This document shows positions 7,570-15,892 of a DNA stretch of 64,000 nucleotides, in pieces. The notes beneath the pieces were generated by a model. That model had not been told where the DNA came from. It saw only the letters and a program-made list of their open reading frames with translations, and did no database searches. Position 1 is the stretch's first letter. The number at the start of each line of letters is the position of its first letter. A program made the translations under genes and the position numbers. This DNA is from Tabrizicola_A aquatica (GTDB lineage Bacteria; Pseudomonadota; Alphaproteobacteria; Rhodobacterales; Rhodobacteraceae): NCBI GenBank assembly GCA_965194375.1, contig CBDAEL010000010.1; one strand, written 5' to 3'.

Positions 7570-8112
7570 TCAGTTCCAGGCCAGAGGATCGGCACCCGAC
7601 ATCGACAAGACCCGATAACCACTTTTCCGCAAGGAAAGCAGCGACCTGGCAAGATTGTCTAAAACATAGTCACCTTGATCGGTTTTCACGATCAGAATGG
7701 CGTGACCTTCACCTTCGCTTGTCTTCACATACGCGATGCGCATGGCGCTGGGTGGAAAGCCGTCTGAGACCAACCGCGCGCGCTTGGCCAGCACGTAATC
7801 TTCGCAATCCCCGACTGTTTTTCCAACAGTCCAACGGTCCAGTTGTCCATCGGTACGCGGCCTTATCGCCTTGTTGACGGCCCGATTGACCCGGTCGAGA
7901 TGCGTCAGTGTCGCGGTATCCAGATGGATCCGGTCCGCGCCACCGCCTTGGCATTCTTTTGGGGTGCGAAGGCACATGATTTGGAAGCCTACGGGCGCTG
8001 CTGTGCCGCTTTGCGTGGCCATGACCGGAGCAGGCAGCGTAATCGCCAAGGCGACAGCCACGACATAGGTCCGCATCGGGATAAACCTTCGGATTGTGGA
8101 CGTATTCGTCAT
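7570..8112 (-). CDS. Bacterial transglutaminase-like cysteine peptidase (BTLCP, peptidase C93)
   Basis: 180 residues from ATG 8112 (MTNTSTIRRF). A signal peptide covers about 1-32 (TYVVAVALAITLPAPVMA), so the protein is periplasmic or secreted. The papain-like triad is visible as C103 in VGDCEDYVLAK, H137 in GEGHAILIV and D152 in YVLDNLA. The family includes LapG, which releases large surface adhesins by cleaving near their N-terminus, but most members have no known substrate. It stands back to back with the gene for a secreted GGDT-repeat protein, with a shared 349-base A/T-rich intergenic region. Confidence 0.88.
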   Translation of the reverse strand: MTNTSTIRRFIPMRTYVVAVALAITLPAPVMATQSGTAAPVGFQIMCLRTPKECQGGGADRIHLDTATLTHLDRVNRAVNKAIRPRTDGQLDRWTVGKTVGDCEDYVLAKRARLVSDGFPPSAMRIAYVKTSEGEGHAILIVKTDQGDYVLDNLARSLLSLRKSGYRVLSMSGADPLAWN

Positions 8113-8461
8113 TTGCCCTCCGGGTTGTAGTGGTGCCCAAACGGCTCCAACACGGGGGATGATTCTCATGAAACTGCGGCTTGGCCAAGTTGCCGCCATG
8201 GCAAGCGCGGGGAAATTGTGTGTCTAGACATTGGCAAAAATGCTTAGCAGCCGCGAATTAGTCCTGAAAACCTATATTTATTATATACTTAAGGTGCAGA
8301 AATATACTTCTTGATGAAGGCGCGCGTAAGGCAAAATAAGGAGTCGAAAAAAAGACATAAAAGTGCAATTATAGAGAATATTGCAGCGAAATTGTGTCGC
8401 TTTGTGCCGTTTTCCTATTCGTTTCCATTTTCAAAACAATTAATTTCAAAGGAGTGGGGGA
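8113..8461. promoter_or_regulatory. A/T-rich divergent promoter region of the peptidase and repeat-protein genes
   Basis: No gene is supported here. The stretch 8,220-8,460 is much more A/T-rich than its surroundings, with several -10-like hexamers (TATATT, TATTAT, TATACT around 8270-8290). A clear ribosome binding site, AAAGGAG at 8448-8454, precedes ATG 8462. Transcription start sites cannot be fixed by eye. The composition suggests an acquired segment or a site for a DNA-binding silencer. Confidence 0.45.
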
Positions 8462-9814
8462 ATGCTTCCACGTTTTTCATCACATGTTACGGCCATGACT
8501 TTAGCGATTCTTGGTGCGTCAGTTGGCCCAAGCTGGTCCTTGGGCGCAGCAGATCAACTGATCGAGGCTTGCAAATCTAGCGATCAGGCCTGTGAGGCCA
8601 ACATTGAGGCATTTGCCAGCGTCGTGCCAGCGGGTGGGCAGCGTGATCGCGTTCTTTCCACCGTTGCAGCTGACCTTGCGGAGGCGACCCTCCTGGCCGG
8701 GACAAGCGGCCGCCAATGCAGTGTTGCTCAGACCGGCATATTGGCCCTGTCACAGAAAGCAACTGCCACAGCAACACGCAATCAACTCACGACATTGGCC
8801 GCGTCCATCTGCGGTGCGTCGATTGTGACTGCATCCACCGGTAGTACCGGCGGTGACACGGGTGGTGGTAGCGGCGGTGACACGGGCGGCGATACCGGCG
8901 GTGACACTGGCGGCGATACCGGTGGTGACACTGGCGGTGACAGTGGCGGTGACACGGGCGGCGATACCGGCAGTGACACGGGCGGCGCTACCGGTGGTGA
9001 CACTGGCGGTGATACTGGTGGAGACACGGGCGGCGATACCGGCGGTGACGCTGGTGGCGATACAGGTGGTGACACGGGTGGCGATACCGGTGGTGATACT
9101 GGCGGCGATACCGGCGGTGACACGGGTGGCGACACTGGTGGCGATACCGGCGGTGACACTGGCGGCGATACTGGTGGCGAAACCGGCGGTGACACTGGTG
9201 GCGAAACCGGCGGTGACACTGGCGGCGATACCGGTGGTGACACTGGGGGCGATACCGGTGGTGACACGGGCGGCGATACCGGTTGCGGCGCGTGCGGCGA
9301 TACAGGTGGTGACACGGGTGGTGATACCGGTGGCGACACGGGCGGTGATACCGGTGGTGACACGGGCGGCGATACCGGTGGTGACACTGGCGGCGATACA
9401 GGTGGTGATACCGGTGGCGACACGGGCGGTGATACCGGTGGTGACACGGGCGGCGATACCGGTGGTGATACTGGCGGTGATACGGGTGGCGATACCGGTG
9501 GTGACACTGGTGGCGGAAACACCAACAACAACGGGACCAACAGCGACACCTCCCCAGGTGGAAGCGGTGGAAACGAGAACGGCCCCGGCGGGTCTGACGG
9601 CGGTCAAGCCGGCGGCAATGGTGGTGGCCAAGGCGGCGGAAACACTGGCGGCGGAAACACCAACAACAACGGGATCAACGGCGACACGTCCCCAGGTGGA
9701 AGCGGTGGAAACGAAAACGGCCCCGGCGGGTCTGACGGCGGTCAAGCCGGCGGCAATAGTGGTGGCCAAGGCGGCAATGCCGGCGGAAACGGTGGTGGCA
9801 AGAAAGACAAATAG
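8462..9814 (+). CDS. Secreted protein with long Gly-Gly-Asp-Thr tandem repeat
   Basis: 450 residues, with AAAGGAG placed eight bases before ATG. Residues 1-28 are a signal peptide (ending SWSLGAA). Residues 30-128 form a small helical domain with four cysteines (C37, C44, C86, C117), fit for two disulfides. Residues 130-350 are about 55 copies of GGDT, broken once by GCGACGDT near residue 277 and with occasional GGET or GSDT variants. The C-terminal 100 residues are a two-fold repeat rich in Gly and Asn (NTNNNG...PGGSGGNENGPGG), ending GGKKDK. No sorting motif, anchor or RTX nonapeptide is seen. The periodic Asp could bind calcium or give an extended acidic coil; this is inference. Function unknown. 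Confidence 0.85.
   Translation: MLPRFSSHVTAMTLAILGASVGPSWSLGAADQLIEACKSSDQACEANIEAFASVVPAGGQRDRVLSTVAADLAEATLLAGTSGRQCSVAQTGILALSQKATATATRNQLTTLAASICGASIVTASTGSTGGDTGGGSGGDTGGDTGGDTGGDTGGDTGGDSGGDTGGDTGSDTGGATGGDTGGDTGGDTGGDTGGDAGGDTGGDTGGDTGGDTGGDTGGDTGGDTGGDTGGDTGGDTGGETGGDTGGETGGDTGGDTGGDTGGDTGGDTGGDTGCGACGDTGGDTGGDTGGDTGGDTGGDTGGDTGGDTGGDTGGDTGGDTGGDTGGDTGGDTGGDTGGDTGGDTGGDTGGGNTNNNGTNSDTSPGGSGGNENGPGGSDGGQAGGNGGGQGGGNTGGGNTNNNGINGDTSPGGSGGNENGPGGSDGGQAGGNSGGQGGNAGGNGGGKKDK
8849..9511 (+). repeat. 12-bp tandem repeat array (codes for GGDT)
   Basis: About 55 head-to-tail copies of GGYGGYGAYACN. Third positions vary freely (GAC/GAT, ACC/ACG/ACT) while the encoded tetrapeptide is held, so the array is kept as protein and is not merely a recent DNA expansion. 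Because the unit is a multiple of three, other frames and the opposite strand also stay open, giving spurious long ORFs. One unit near 9283-9294 is replaced by a Cys-containing GCGACG variant. Confidence 0.95.
9512..9776 (+). repeat. Two 127-bp direct repeats in the C-terminal coding part
   Basis: Bases 9512-9638 and 9650-9776 are nearly identical, differing at a handful of positions (for example GGGACC versus GGGATC and AATGGT versus AATAGT). They encode the duplicated Gly/Asn-rich C-terminal module. The high identity suggests a recent duplication or ongoing conversion. Confidence 0.9.
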
Positions 9815-9874
9815 GGGTCAACTTCGGCCTGGTAGCAGAACACTCTGCAAGCCAGTTTGTTTTCCCTTTTCGAA

Positions 9875-9896
9875 ACGCAGCCCTAAGGGGCTGCGT
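9875..9896. terminator. Hairpin terminator between the repeat-protein gene and hisD
   Basis: A perfect 9-bp stem ACGCAGCCC/GGGCTGCGT with loop TAAG is followed on the plus strand by CTTTATCT. It lies 60 bases past the stop of the repeat-protein gene and just before the convergent hisD stop, so it could serve both strands. Confidence 0.75.
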
Positions 9897-9905
9897 CTTT
9901 ATCTG

Positions 9906-11213
9906 TCAGATCGGCTTGTTCAGCTTGGCCAGCCGCGCCGTTACGCTAAGCCCATGCGCCTCTAGGCTTTCGCTGCGGGCAAGCCGTTCGGCAGAAGGAC
10001 CAATGGCGGCCAAAGCCTCGGGCGTCATTTTGGCCAGCGTGGTGCGCTTGACGAAATCCAGAACCGACAAGCCCGAGGAAAACCGCGCCGAGCGGGCGGT
10101 GGGCAGCACATGGTTCGGCCCGCCGACATAGTCGCCAATCGCCTCAGGCGTCCAAGCGCCGAGGAAGATTGCCCCGGCATGGGTGATTTCGGCCGCAAGG
10201 GCGTCGGGATCGGCCACACAAAGCTCCAGATGTTCAGGCGCCACCCGGTTCGACAGGACCGCCGCCTCGGCCAGATCACGGCACAGGATCACAGCGCCAA
10301 AATCGCGCCAAGAGGCCCCCGCAATGGCGCGGCGCTCCAGCGTCTCAAGGCGTTTCTCGACCGCTGCAACCACGCGCGCAGCAAAACCCGCATCAGGCGT
10401 TATCAGGATCGACTGCGCACTTTCGTCGTGCTCGGCTTGCGAAAGCAGATCCAGCGCGATCCAATCCGGATCATTGTCTCTGTCCGCAATGACCAATATC
10501 TCCGACGGCCCCGCGATCATGTCGATGCCAACGCGGCCAAAGACGCGCCGCTTGGCCGCCGCCACATAGGCATTGCCCGGCCCGGTGATCTTGTCGACGG
10601 GCTGGATCGTTTGGGTGCCATAGGCCAAGGCCGCCACCGCCTGCGCGCCGCCAATGCGGTAGACGGTATCCACCCCAGCAATCTCAGCGGCCAACAGCAC
10701 CAGCGGGTTCACCACACCCCCGGGCGTCGGGCAGGTCACCACCAACCTCTTGACCCCTGCGACTTTGGCCGGAATGGCATTCATCAAAACCGACGAGGGG
10801 TACGAGGCGAGCCCCCCCGGCACATAAAGCCCCGCCGCTGAAACCGGCGTCCAGCGCCAGCCAAGGGTGGACCCGGTGGCATCCTGCCAGAGTGCATCCT
10901 CGGGCATCTGGCGCGCGTGATAGGCGCGGATCCGGTCGGCCGCGAGTTCCAGGGCAGCGCGATCTTCAGGTGCGACCTTGGCAATCTCGGCCTCAATCTC
11001 GGCTTTGGTAAAGGCCATGGTCTCGGAGGTCAGCACCAGCTTGTCAAAGCGTGCGGTCAGCTCCAGCACGGCCGCATCGCCGCGCGCGCGCACATCGGCG
11101 ATGATGGCTGCTACCGCATCGTCAACGTCAGGGCTGTCCTCGCGCTTTTGTCCCAGAAGGGTGGTAAAGCGGGCCTCGAAATCGGCGTCCTTTGTGTTCA
11201 GAAAGCTGGGCAT
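9906..11213 (-). CDS. hisD: Histidinol dehydrogenase
   Basis: 435 residues from ATG 11213 (MPSFLNTKDADFEARF), the usual family length. It catalyses the last two steps of histidine synthesis, histidinol to histidine with two NAD+. Zinc and catalytic motifs are present: LLSQAEHDESAQ, VAPEHLELC, YVGGPNHVLPT and the C-terminal EAHGLSV. A start five codons upstream (11228) is possible but less usual. In related genomes hisD is followed directly by the UPF0262 gene; here two genes intervene. Confidence 0.96.
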   Translation of the reverse strand: MPSFLNTKDADFEARFTTLLGQKREDSPDVDDAVAAIIADVRARGDAAVLELTARFDKLVLTSETMAFTKAEIEAEIAKVAPEDRAALELAADRIRAYHARQMPEDALWQDATGSTLGWRWTPVSAAGLYVPGGLASYPSSVLMNAIPAKVAGVKRLVVTCPTPGGVVNPLVLLAAEIAGVDTVYRIGGAQAVAALAYGTQTIQPVDKITGPGNAYVAAAKRRVFGRVGIDMIAGPSEILVIADRDNDPDWIALDLLSQAEHDESAQSILITPDAGFAARVVAAVEKRLETLERRAIAGASWRDFGAVILCRDLAEAAVLSNRVAPEHLELCVADPDALAAEITHAGAIFLGAWTPEAIGDYVGGPNHVLPTARSARFSSGLSVLDFVKRTTLAKMTPEALAAIGPSAERLARSESLEAHGLSVTARLAKLNKPI

Positions 11214-11308
11214 CGGCCTCTCCTGCAACCTGCGCCCGTCCTAGGCCAAAGCCCGCAGCGCCGCAAGAAGAAGGGGGCTGTCTGCCCCCTCGCCGCATGC
11301 GCGGCTCA

Positions 11309-11384
11309 CCCCCGAGGATATTTTGGCCGCATTGAAGGCCATAGTGCCGCTGCCTTCAATGCGGTGACAAATATCCTCCGGGGG
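11309..11384. terminator. Large two-part hairpin between the GlxA-type regulator and hisD
   Basis: The outer arms CCCCCGAGGATATTT and AAATATCCTCCGGGGG enclose a perfect 13-bp inner stem (11327-11339 with 11352-11364, CCGCATTGAAGGC/GCCTTCAATGCGG). It probably ends the upstream regulator transcript. The outer arms belong to the same repeat type as the GAGTATTT elements noted elsewhere in the window. Confidence 0.7.
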
Positions 11385-11425
11385 TCCGGGGGTGGAAAAC
11401 CCCCGGCGCCTGGGGTCAGATCGCC

Positions 11426-12433
11426 TCAGCCGCCGAAATGCGAAAACCGATAGGGGCTGACGCCGTATTTCTTGCGGAAGGATTTCGAGAAATGTGAGGT
11501 GGAGGCATAGCCGCAGGCCACGGCCACATCGGTCACCTTCATGTCGGTCTCGGCCAAAAGCGCGCGGCCGCGGGCCAGTCGGAGGTCGTTCATGTAGCGC
11601 ACCGGGGTGAGGCCCAGATAACGGTTGAAGAGCCGCTCGATCTGACGGCGCGACAGGTTGAGGTGGGCGGCGCAGCCGTCAAGATCCAACTCTTCTTCGA
11701 TGCGCGCCTCAAGATAGGCGGCGGCTTGCAGAAGCTTGTCGTGGCGCGTGCCCAGCCGGGTCGCAAGGCTCGCGGTCTGGCTGTCGGCCTCGTCCCGGCG
11801 CTGGGTCAGGAGGCACATGTTCATGACCTCTTGCCCGAGTTCTGCGCCGAAGCGGTCGGAGATCAGTTTGAGCATCAGGTCCGCCGCCGCCACCCCGCCC
11901 GCGCAGGTCATCACCCGGTCGTCGATGGAAAACACTTGGCGCGAGGGTTCCAGATCGGGAAAGTTTTCGGAGAAAGCCGTGGTGTTGTCCCAATGCATGG
12001 TAAAGCGGCGGCCCTTGAGGATGCCCGCTTGGGCCAGCGCATAGGCGCCGGTGCACAGGCCCCCCACCATCCGCCCGCGCCGCCAGAGCCCGCGCAGCCA
12101 GTCGCCCAAGGCGACCGACGCCTTGCCTTCGGGTTCCACCCCCGAGACCACCAAGATGATGCCTTCAGGTTTTGCCGCATTCCATGGCCCATCCACCATC
12201 ACCGGCACGCCATTTGAGCAGGCGACCGGCCCGCCGTCATCGGAGAGCACCGACCAGCGAAACAGCACTTGCTGGGTCAACTGGTTCGCCATGCGCAAGG
12301 GTTCAATCGCCGAGGAAAACGCCAGCATCGTGAACTTGGGCAACAGCACAAAGGCCACGTCGATGCTCTCGGGCTTGCCCGACAGCGTCACATGGGCCGA
12401 TCCTTTGGCGACATATCTCTGCTGATCGGTCAT
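11426..12433 (-). CDS. GlxA family transcriptional regulator (DJ-1/PfpI domain plus AraC HTH)
   Basis: 335 residues from ATG 12433, preceded by GAGGTG. The N-terminal DJ-1/PfpI-like domain covers about 20-200 (IDVAFVLLPKFTMLAFSSAIEPLRMAN and MVGGLCTGAYALAQAG). The C-terminal pair of AraC helix-turn-helix motifs follows (LNLSRRQIERLFNRYLGLTPVRYMNDLRLARGRALL and VTDVAVACGYASTSHFSKSFRKKYGVSPYRF). Related regulators control glycine betaine, carnitine and dimethylglycine catabolism, but the target here is not shown. Starts at 12457 and 12481 are possible; the latter would touch the metG stop. Confidence 0.88.
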   Translation of the reverse strand: MTDQQRYVAKGSAHVTLSGKPESIDVAFVLLPKFTMLAFSSAIEPLRMANQLTQQVLFRWSVLSDDGGPVACSNGVPVMVDGPWNAAKPEGIILVVSGVEPEGKASVALGDWLRGLWRRGRMVGGLCTGAYALAQAGILKGRRFTMHWDNTTAFSENFPDLEPSRQVFSIDDRVMTCAGGVAAADLMLKLISDRFGAELGQEVMNMCLLTQRRDEADSQTASLATRLGTRHDKLLQAAAYLEARIEEELDLDGCAAHLNLSRRQIERLFNRYLGLTPVRYMNDLRLARGRALLAETDMKVTDVAVACGYASTSHFSKSFRKKYGVSPYRFSHFGG

Positions 12434-12480
12434 CTGCACCTCGTCGGTGGTCACCATAGCAGAGGGTGGCGCGTGGCGCA

Positions 12481-14199
12481 TCAGGTTCTAATCCCGGCAA
12501 ACCGCGCCTGCCAGTCGGCGCGCTCTTCGTCGGTGATCTTGCGGAACAGGTTTTCGGGCACCGCAAAGGCGTGGCCTGCCGGCAGGGTGCGTACGGCGGC
12601 GTGCACGTCCGAAGGCCATGTCCAGTCATCCGACCCCATGGCCGTCATCATGGTTTGGGCCGCATCGGGGATAAAGGGCGAGGACAGGACTGCATAGATC
12701 CGGATCAGGTTCAGCGCGAGGCGGATTTGCGCTTGGGCCTGTTCAGGGTCGGTTTTGACCACCGACCACGGGGCGGCGGCCTGCAGGTATTCGTTGCCGA
12801 TCACCCAAATCGCGCGCAGTTCGGCGGCGGCCTTGCGGACCTCCATCCCCTCCATCGCGCGGGTGTAATCGGCAATCCGCACGCCCAGATCGGCAATCAG
12901 CGCGGTTTCCATCTGGCCGAAGGCCCCTGCCTCGGGCACGGTGTCGCCCAGTTTCGACACAGCAAACTTGGTCACGCGGCTGACGAAATTGCCCAAGACA
13001 TCGGCCAGATCCTTGTTCACCGAGGCTTGGAAGTTTTCCCATGTGAATTCGGCATCCGAGGATTCCGGGGCATGGGACAACAGCCACCAGCGCCAGTAAT
13101 CCGACGGCAGGATCGACAGCGCCTGATCCATGAACACGCCGCGCCCGCGCGAGGTGGAGAACTGGCCGCCGTCATAATTCAGGTAATTGAACGACTTGAG
13201 GTAGTCGACCAGCTTCCACGTCTCGCCCGACCCAAGAATGGTCGCCGGGAAAGACAGGGTGTGGAAGGGCACGTTGTCTTTGCCCATGAACTGGTAATAG
13301 GTCACATCCGCAGCACCTTTGTCGGTGCGCCACCAGCGCTGCCATGCCGCATCATCCAGACCGTTCGCATCGGCCCATTCGGCGGTGCAGGCGATGTATT
13401 CGATGGGGGCATCGAACCAGACGTAGAACACCTTGCCTTCCATCCCCGGCCAAGGCTGATCGCCGCGCATCACCGGGATGCCCCAATGCAGATCGCGGGT
13501 GATGCCGCGGTCTTGCAGCCCGTCGCCATCGTTCAGCCATTTCTTGGCGATCGAGGTGGTCAGGATCGGCCAGTCGGTCTTGCTGTCGATCCAAGCCTCC
13601 AGCTTGTCCTTCAGCGCGCGCTGCATGAGGTAAAGGTGCTTGGTTTCCCGCTCTTCCAGATTGGTGGAGCCGGAAATGGTGGAGCGTGGGTTGATAAGGT
13701 CGGTCGGATCCAGCTGCTTGGTGCAGTTGTCGCATTGGTCGCCACGCGCGCTTTCAAACCCGCAGTTCGGGCAGGTGCCTTCGATATAGCGGTCGGGCAG
13801 GAAGCGGCCGTCGTCTATGGAATAGATCATCTTTTCGGAGACTTCGCGGATCAGACCGTTTTCGGCCAGCTTGCCGGCAAAATGCTGGGTCAGCTTGTGA
13901 TTGCGCTGCGAGGAGGATCGGCCGAAATGGTCGAAGGACAGGCGGAAGCCCTTGGCAATCTCGGCCTGAACGCCGTGCATTTCGGCGCAGTATTCGGCCA
14001 CCGGCTTGCCCGCCTTGGCCGCCGCCAGTTCGGCCGGGGTGCCGTGCTCATCGGTCGCACAGATGAACATCACCTCATTGCCGATGGCCCGGTTGAACCG
14101 CGCGAACAGGTCGGCAGGCAACTGGCTGCCCACAAGGTTGCCCAGATGCTTGATGCCGTTGATATAAGGAATAGCCGAGGTGATAAGAATCCGTGCCAT
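12481..14199 (-). CDS. metG: Methionyl-tRNA synthetase
   Basis: 572 residues from ATG 14199 (MARILITSAIPYINGIKHLGN, with the HIGH-like signature). The knuckle CPNCGFESARGDQCDNC is a four-cysteine zinc motif. The KMSKS loop has the form QFSTSRGRG. The anticodon-binding domain follows, and there is no C-terminal dimerisation tRBD domain, as usual in Alphaproteobacteria. It charges tRNA-Met for initiation and elongation. The longer frame to 14259 lacks conservation. Confidence 0.97.
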   Translation of the reverse strand: MARILITSAIPYINGIKHLGNLVGSQLPADLFARFNRAIGNEVMFICATDEHGTPAELAAAKAGKPVAEYCAEMHGVQAEIAKGFRLSFDHFGRSSSQRNHKLTQHFAGKLAENGLIREVSEKMIYSIDDGRFLPDRYIEGTCPNCGFESARGDQCDNCTKQLDPTDLINPRSTISGSTNLEERETKHLYLMQRALKDKLEAWIDSKTDWPILTTSIAKKWLNDGDGLQDRGITRDLHWGIPVMRGDQPWPGMEGKVFYVWFDAPIEYIACTAEWADANGLDDAAWQRWWRTDKGAADVTYYQFMGKDNVPFHTLSFPATILGSGETWKLVDYLKSFNYLNYDGGQFSTSRGRGVFMDQALSILPSDYWRWWLLSHAPESSDAEFTWENFQASVNKDLADVLGNFVSRVTKFAVSKLGDTVPEAGAFGQMETALIADLGVRIADYTRAMEGMEVRKAAAELRAIWVIGNEYLQAAAPWSVVKTDPEQAQAQIRLALNLIRIYAVLSSPFIPDAAQTMMTAMGSDDWTWPSDVHAAVRTLPAGHAFAVPENLFRKITDEERADWQARFAGIRT

Positions 14200-14318
14200 G
14201 GCGCCCTCTTGTCTTGTCGCGCCCGCTTTAGCGCAAGGCGCGGTCGGGGGGAAGCGCATCCCTTTGCTCTTGTCGCCGCGCGCCCTTCGGCTAGGGTCGG
14301 CGAAAAGGAGCCTTGCCC

Positions 14319-15359
14319 ATGAAACACATTCCCCTTGGCCGGACTCGCATCAGCGTCTCGGAAATCTGCCTTGGCACCATGACATGGGGCAGCCAGAACA
14401 CCGAGGCCGAAGGCCATGCCCAGATGGACCACGCGCTTGAGCGGGGGGTGAATTTCTGGGATGCGGCGGAAATGTATCCGGTGAACCCGGTCAAGGCTGA
14501 AACGGTGGGCCGGACCGAAGAGATCATTGGCACATGGTTTGCCAAAGGCAGGCGCGACCGCGTGGTGCTGGCCACCAAGGTCACGGGTGCGGGCCATCCT
14601 GAGGTGCGGGGCGGGGCGCCCCTGACCCCGGCTGTGATGCGTGCGGCGTGCGAGGCATCGCTCGGCCGGTTGCAGACCGATTACATCGACGTTTATCAGC
14701 TGCATTGGCCGAACCGCGATGTCTATCACTTCCGCGATATCTGGACCTTTGATCCGCGGGGGGCCACGGCGGCCGAGACCGAGGCGCATATGGTTGAGAT
14801 CTTGGAAGAGACCGCAAAGCTCGTGGCCGAGGGCAAGATCCGCCATCTGGCTTTGTCGAATGAAACGGTCTGGGGCACGGCGAAATGGCTGCATCTGGCG
14901 GAAAAGCACGGATTGCCGCGCATGATGACGGCGCAGAACGAATACTCGCTTTTGTGCCGCCAGTTTGACAGCGATTGGGCCGAGCTTGCCCATATGGAAA
15001 ACCTGCCGCTGTTGGCGTTTTCCCCTCTGGCGACCGGGCTTTTGACGGGCAAATATGCAGGCGACGTCACCCCGACCGGCAGCCGCCGCAGTCTGAACCC
15101 CGGCCTTGGTGGGCGCATCACGCCGCAGGTGTTTCCCGCTGTGGCCGCCTATCTGGGCATCGCCGCCGCGCATGGGCTGGACCCGGCGCAGATGGCGATT
15201 GCCTTTTGCCGCAGCCGGCCCTTCCCCTGCATCCCGATCATCGGCGCGACCAATCTTGCACAATTGGACGTCGCGATTGGCGCAGCAGATGTCACGCTCT
15301 CGCCCAAGGTGCTGGCCGAGATTGACGCCGCCCACCGCGCCCATCCCATGCCGTTCTAA
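14319..15359 (+). CDS. Aldo/keto reductase (Tas-like)
   Basis: 346 residues from ATG 14319, with AGGAG eight bases ahead; a TTG two codons earlier is also in frame. Catalytic residues of the family are visible: D and Y in GVNFWDAAEMYP, K in VVLATKVTG and H in DVYQLHWPNRD. The NADPH-binding C-terminal motif IPIIGATNLAQL is present. It resembles E. coli Tas and plant/bacterial oxidoreductases with an HWPxR loop. The natural substrate is unknown. It diverges from metG with about 120 bases between. Confidence 0.88.
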   Translation: MKHIPLGRTRISVSEICLGTMTWGSQNTEAEGHAQMDHALERGVNFWDAAEMYPVNPVKAETVGRTEEIIGTWFAKGRRDRVVLATKVTGAGHPEVRGGAPLTPAVMRAACEASLGRLQTDYIDVYQLHWPNRDVYHFRDIWTFDPRGATAAETEAHMVEILEETAKLVAEGKIRHLALSNETVWGTAKWLHLAEKHGLPRMMTAQNEYSLLCRQFDSDWAELAHMENLPLLAFSPLATGLLTGKYAGDVTPTGSRRSLNPGLGGRITPQVFPAVAAYLGIAAAHGLDPAQMAIAFCRSRPFPCIPIIGATNLAQLDVAIGAADVTLSPKVLAEIDAAHRAHPMPF

Positions 15360-15406
15360 GGGGGTTGCGGAAGCGGGCGGCTTCTGGGCATCTCTGGCTT
15401 AGGGGC

Positions 15407-15892
15407 ATGAGTGGCGCGTGGGATGCTGTGATGCGGTGGATGGCTCTTCTGGCGGTTGTGATGCTTTCGGCCTGTGTGCCGGGGCAGGGGGCGTCTGACC
15501 TGAGTTCAGCCGCGCCCGAGGCCAGCCCGCTTGCAGCCGAGCTGATCGAGACCACCTCGCTGGACGCGCCTGCGGCACAACCCGCCCCCGCGTCCGATGA
15601 GGCGGCTCCGGCGGTGCCGGAGGCGACCGAAGAGGTCGCACCCGCCCCCCCCGCCTCGCCGGAAGAGGCGCGCTGCCTGAAAACCGGCGGCACATGGGCG
15701 AAGGCGGGCAAAAGCGGGGCCAAGGCCTGTGTTACGCTCACCCGCGACGGGGGCAAGGCCTGCACCCGCCAAAGCCAATGTGAGGGCTATTGTCTGGCCC
15801 GGTCCGGCACCTGTGCGCCGATCACCCCGATGTTTGGCTGCAATGATATCCTGCAAGATGATGGTCGCGAGGTGACGCTATGTCTGGACTGA
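15407..15892 (+). CDS. Putative lipoprotein with Cys-rich C-terminal domain
   Basis: 161 residues if started at ATG 15407; ATG 15431 is a close alternative. Both give a signal sequence ending in the lipobox LSAC (MALLAVVMLSACVPG). A Pro/Ala/Glu-rich linker of about 60 residues follows, then a compact domain with eight cysteines (RCLKTGGTW...CVTLTRDGGKACTRQSQCEGYCLARSGTC...GCNDIL...LCLD). The protein is likely anchored to a membrane on the periplasmic side. The stop overlaps the next lipoprotein gene by 13 bases. Function unknown. Confidence 0.75.
   Translation: MSGAWDAVMRWMALLAVVMLSACVPGQGASDLSSAAPEASPLAAELIETTSLDAPAAQPAPASDEAAPAVPEATEEVAPAPPASPEEARCLKTGGTWAKAGKSGAKACVTLTRDGGKACTRQSQCEGYCLARSGTCAPITPMFGCNDILQDDGREVTLCLD

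Noticed and set aside
8311..8580. 89-codon plus-strand frame upstream of the repeat protein
   Set aside because: Overlaps the true start and signal-peptide coding part in another frame, and has no ribosome binding site.
8849..9511. CRISPR array suggested by regular repeats
   Set aside because: The unit is 12 bases with no spacers, lies within a coding frame, and no cas gene is near.
8849..9511. RTX calcium-binding repeat
   Set aside because: The unit is the tetrapeptide GGDT, not the GGxGxDxUx nonapeptide, and no type I secretion genes are adjacent.
8750..9769. Long minus-strand open frames (339 and 255 codons) giving PPVSPPVS-type and TTGIAARV-type proteins
   Set aside because: They are the reverse strand of the 12-bp GGDT array; a repeat unit that is a multiple of three keeps all frames open. 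They have no start signal or conserved part.
12769..13735. Overlapping frames in metG (114 and 127 codons)
   Set aside because: Shadow frames caused by high G+C in the third codon positions of metG.
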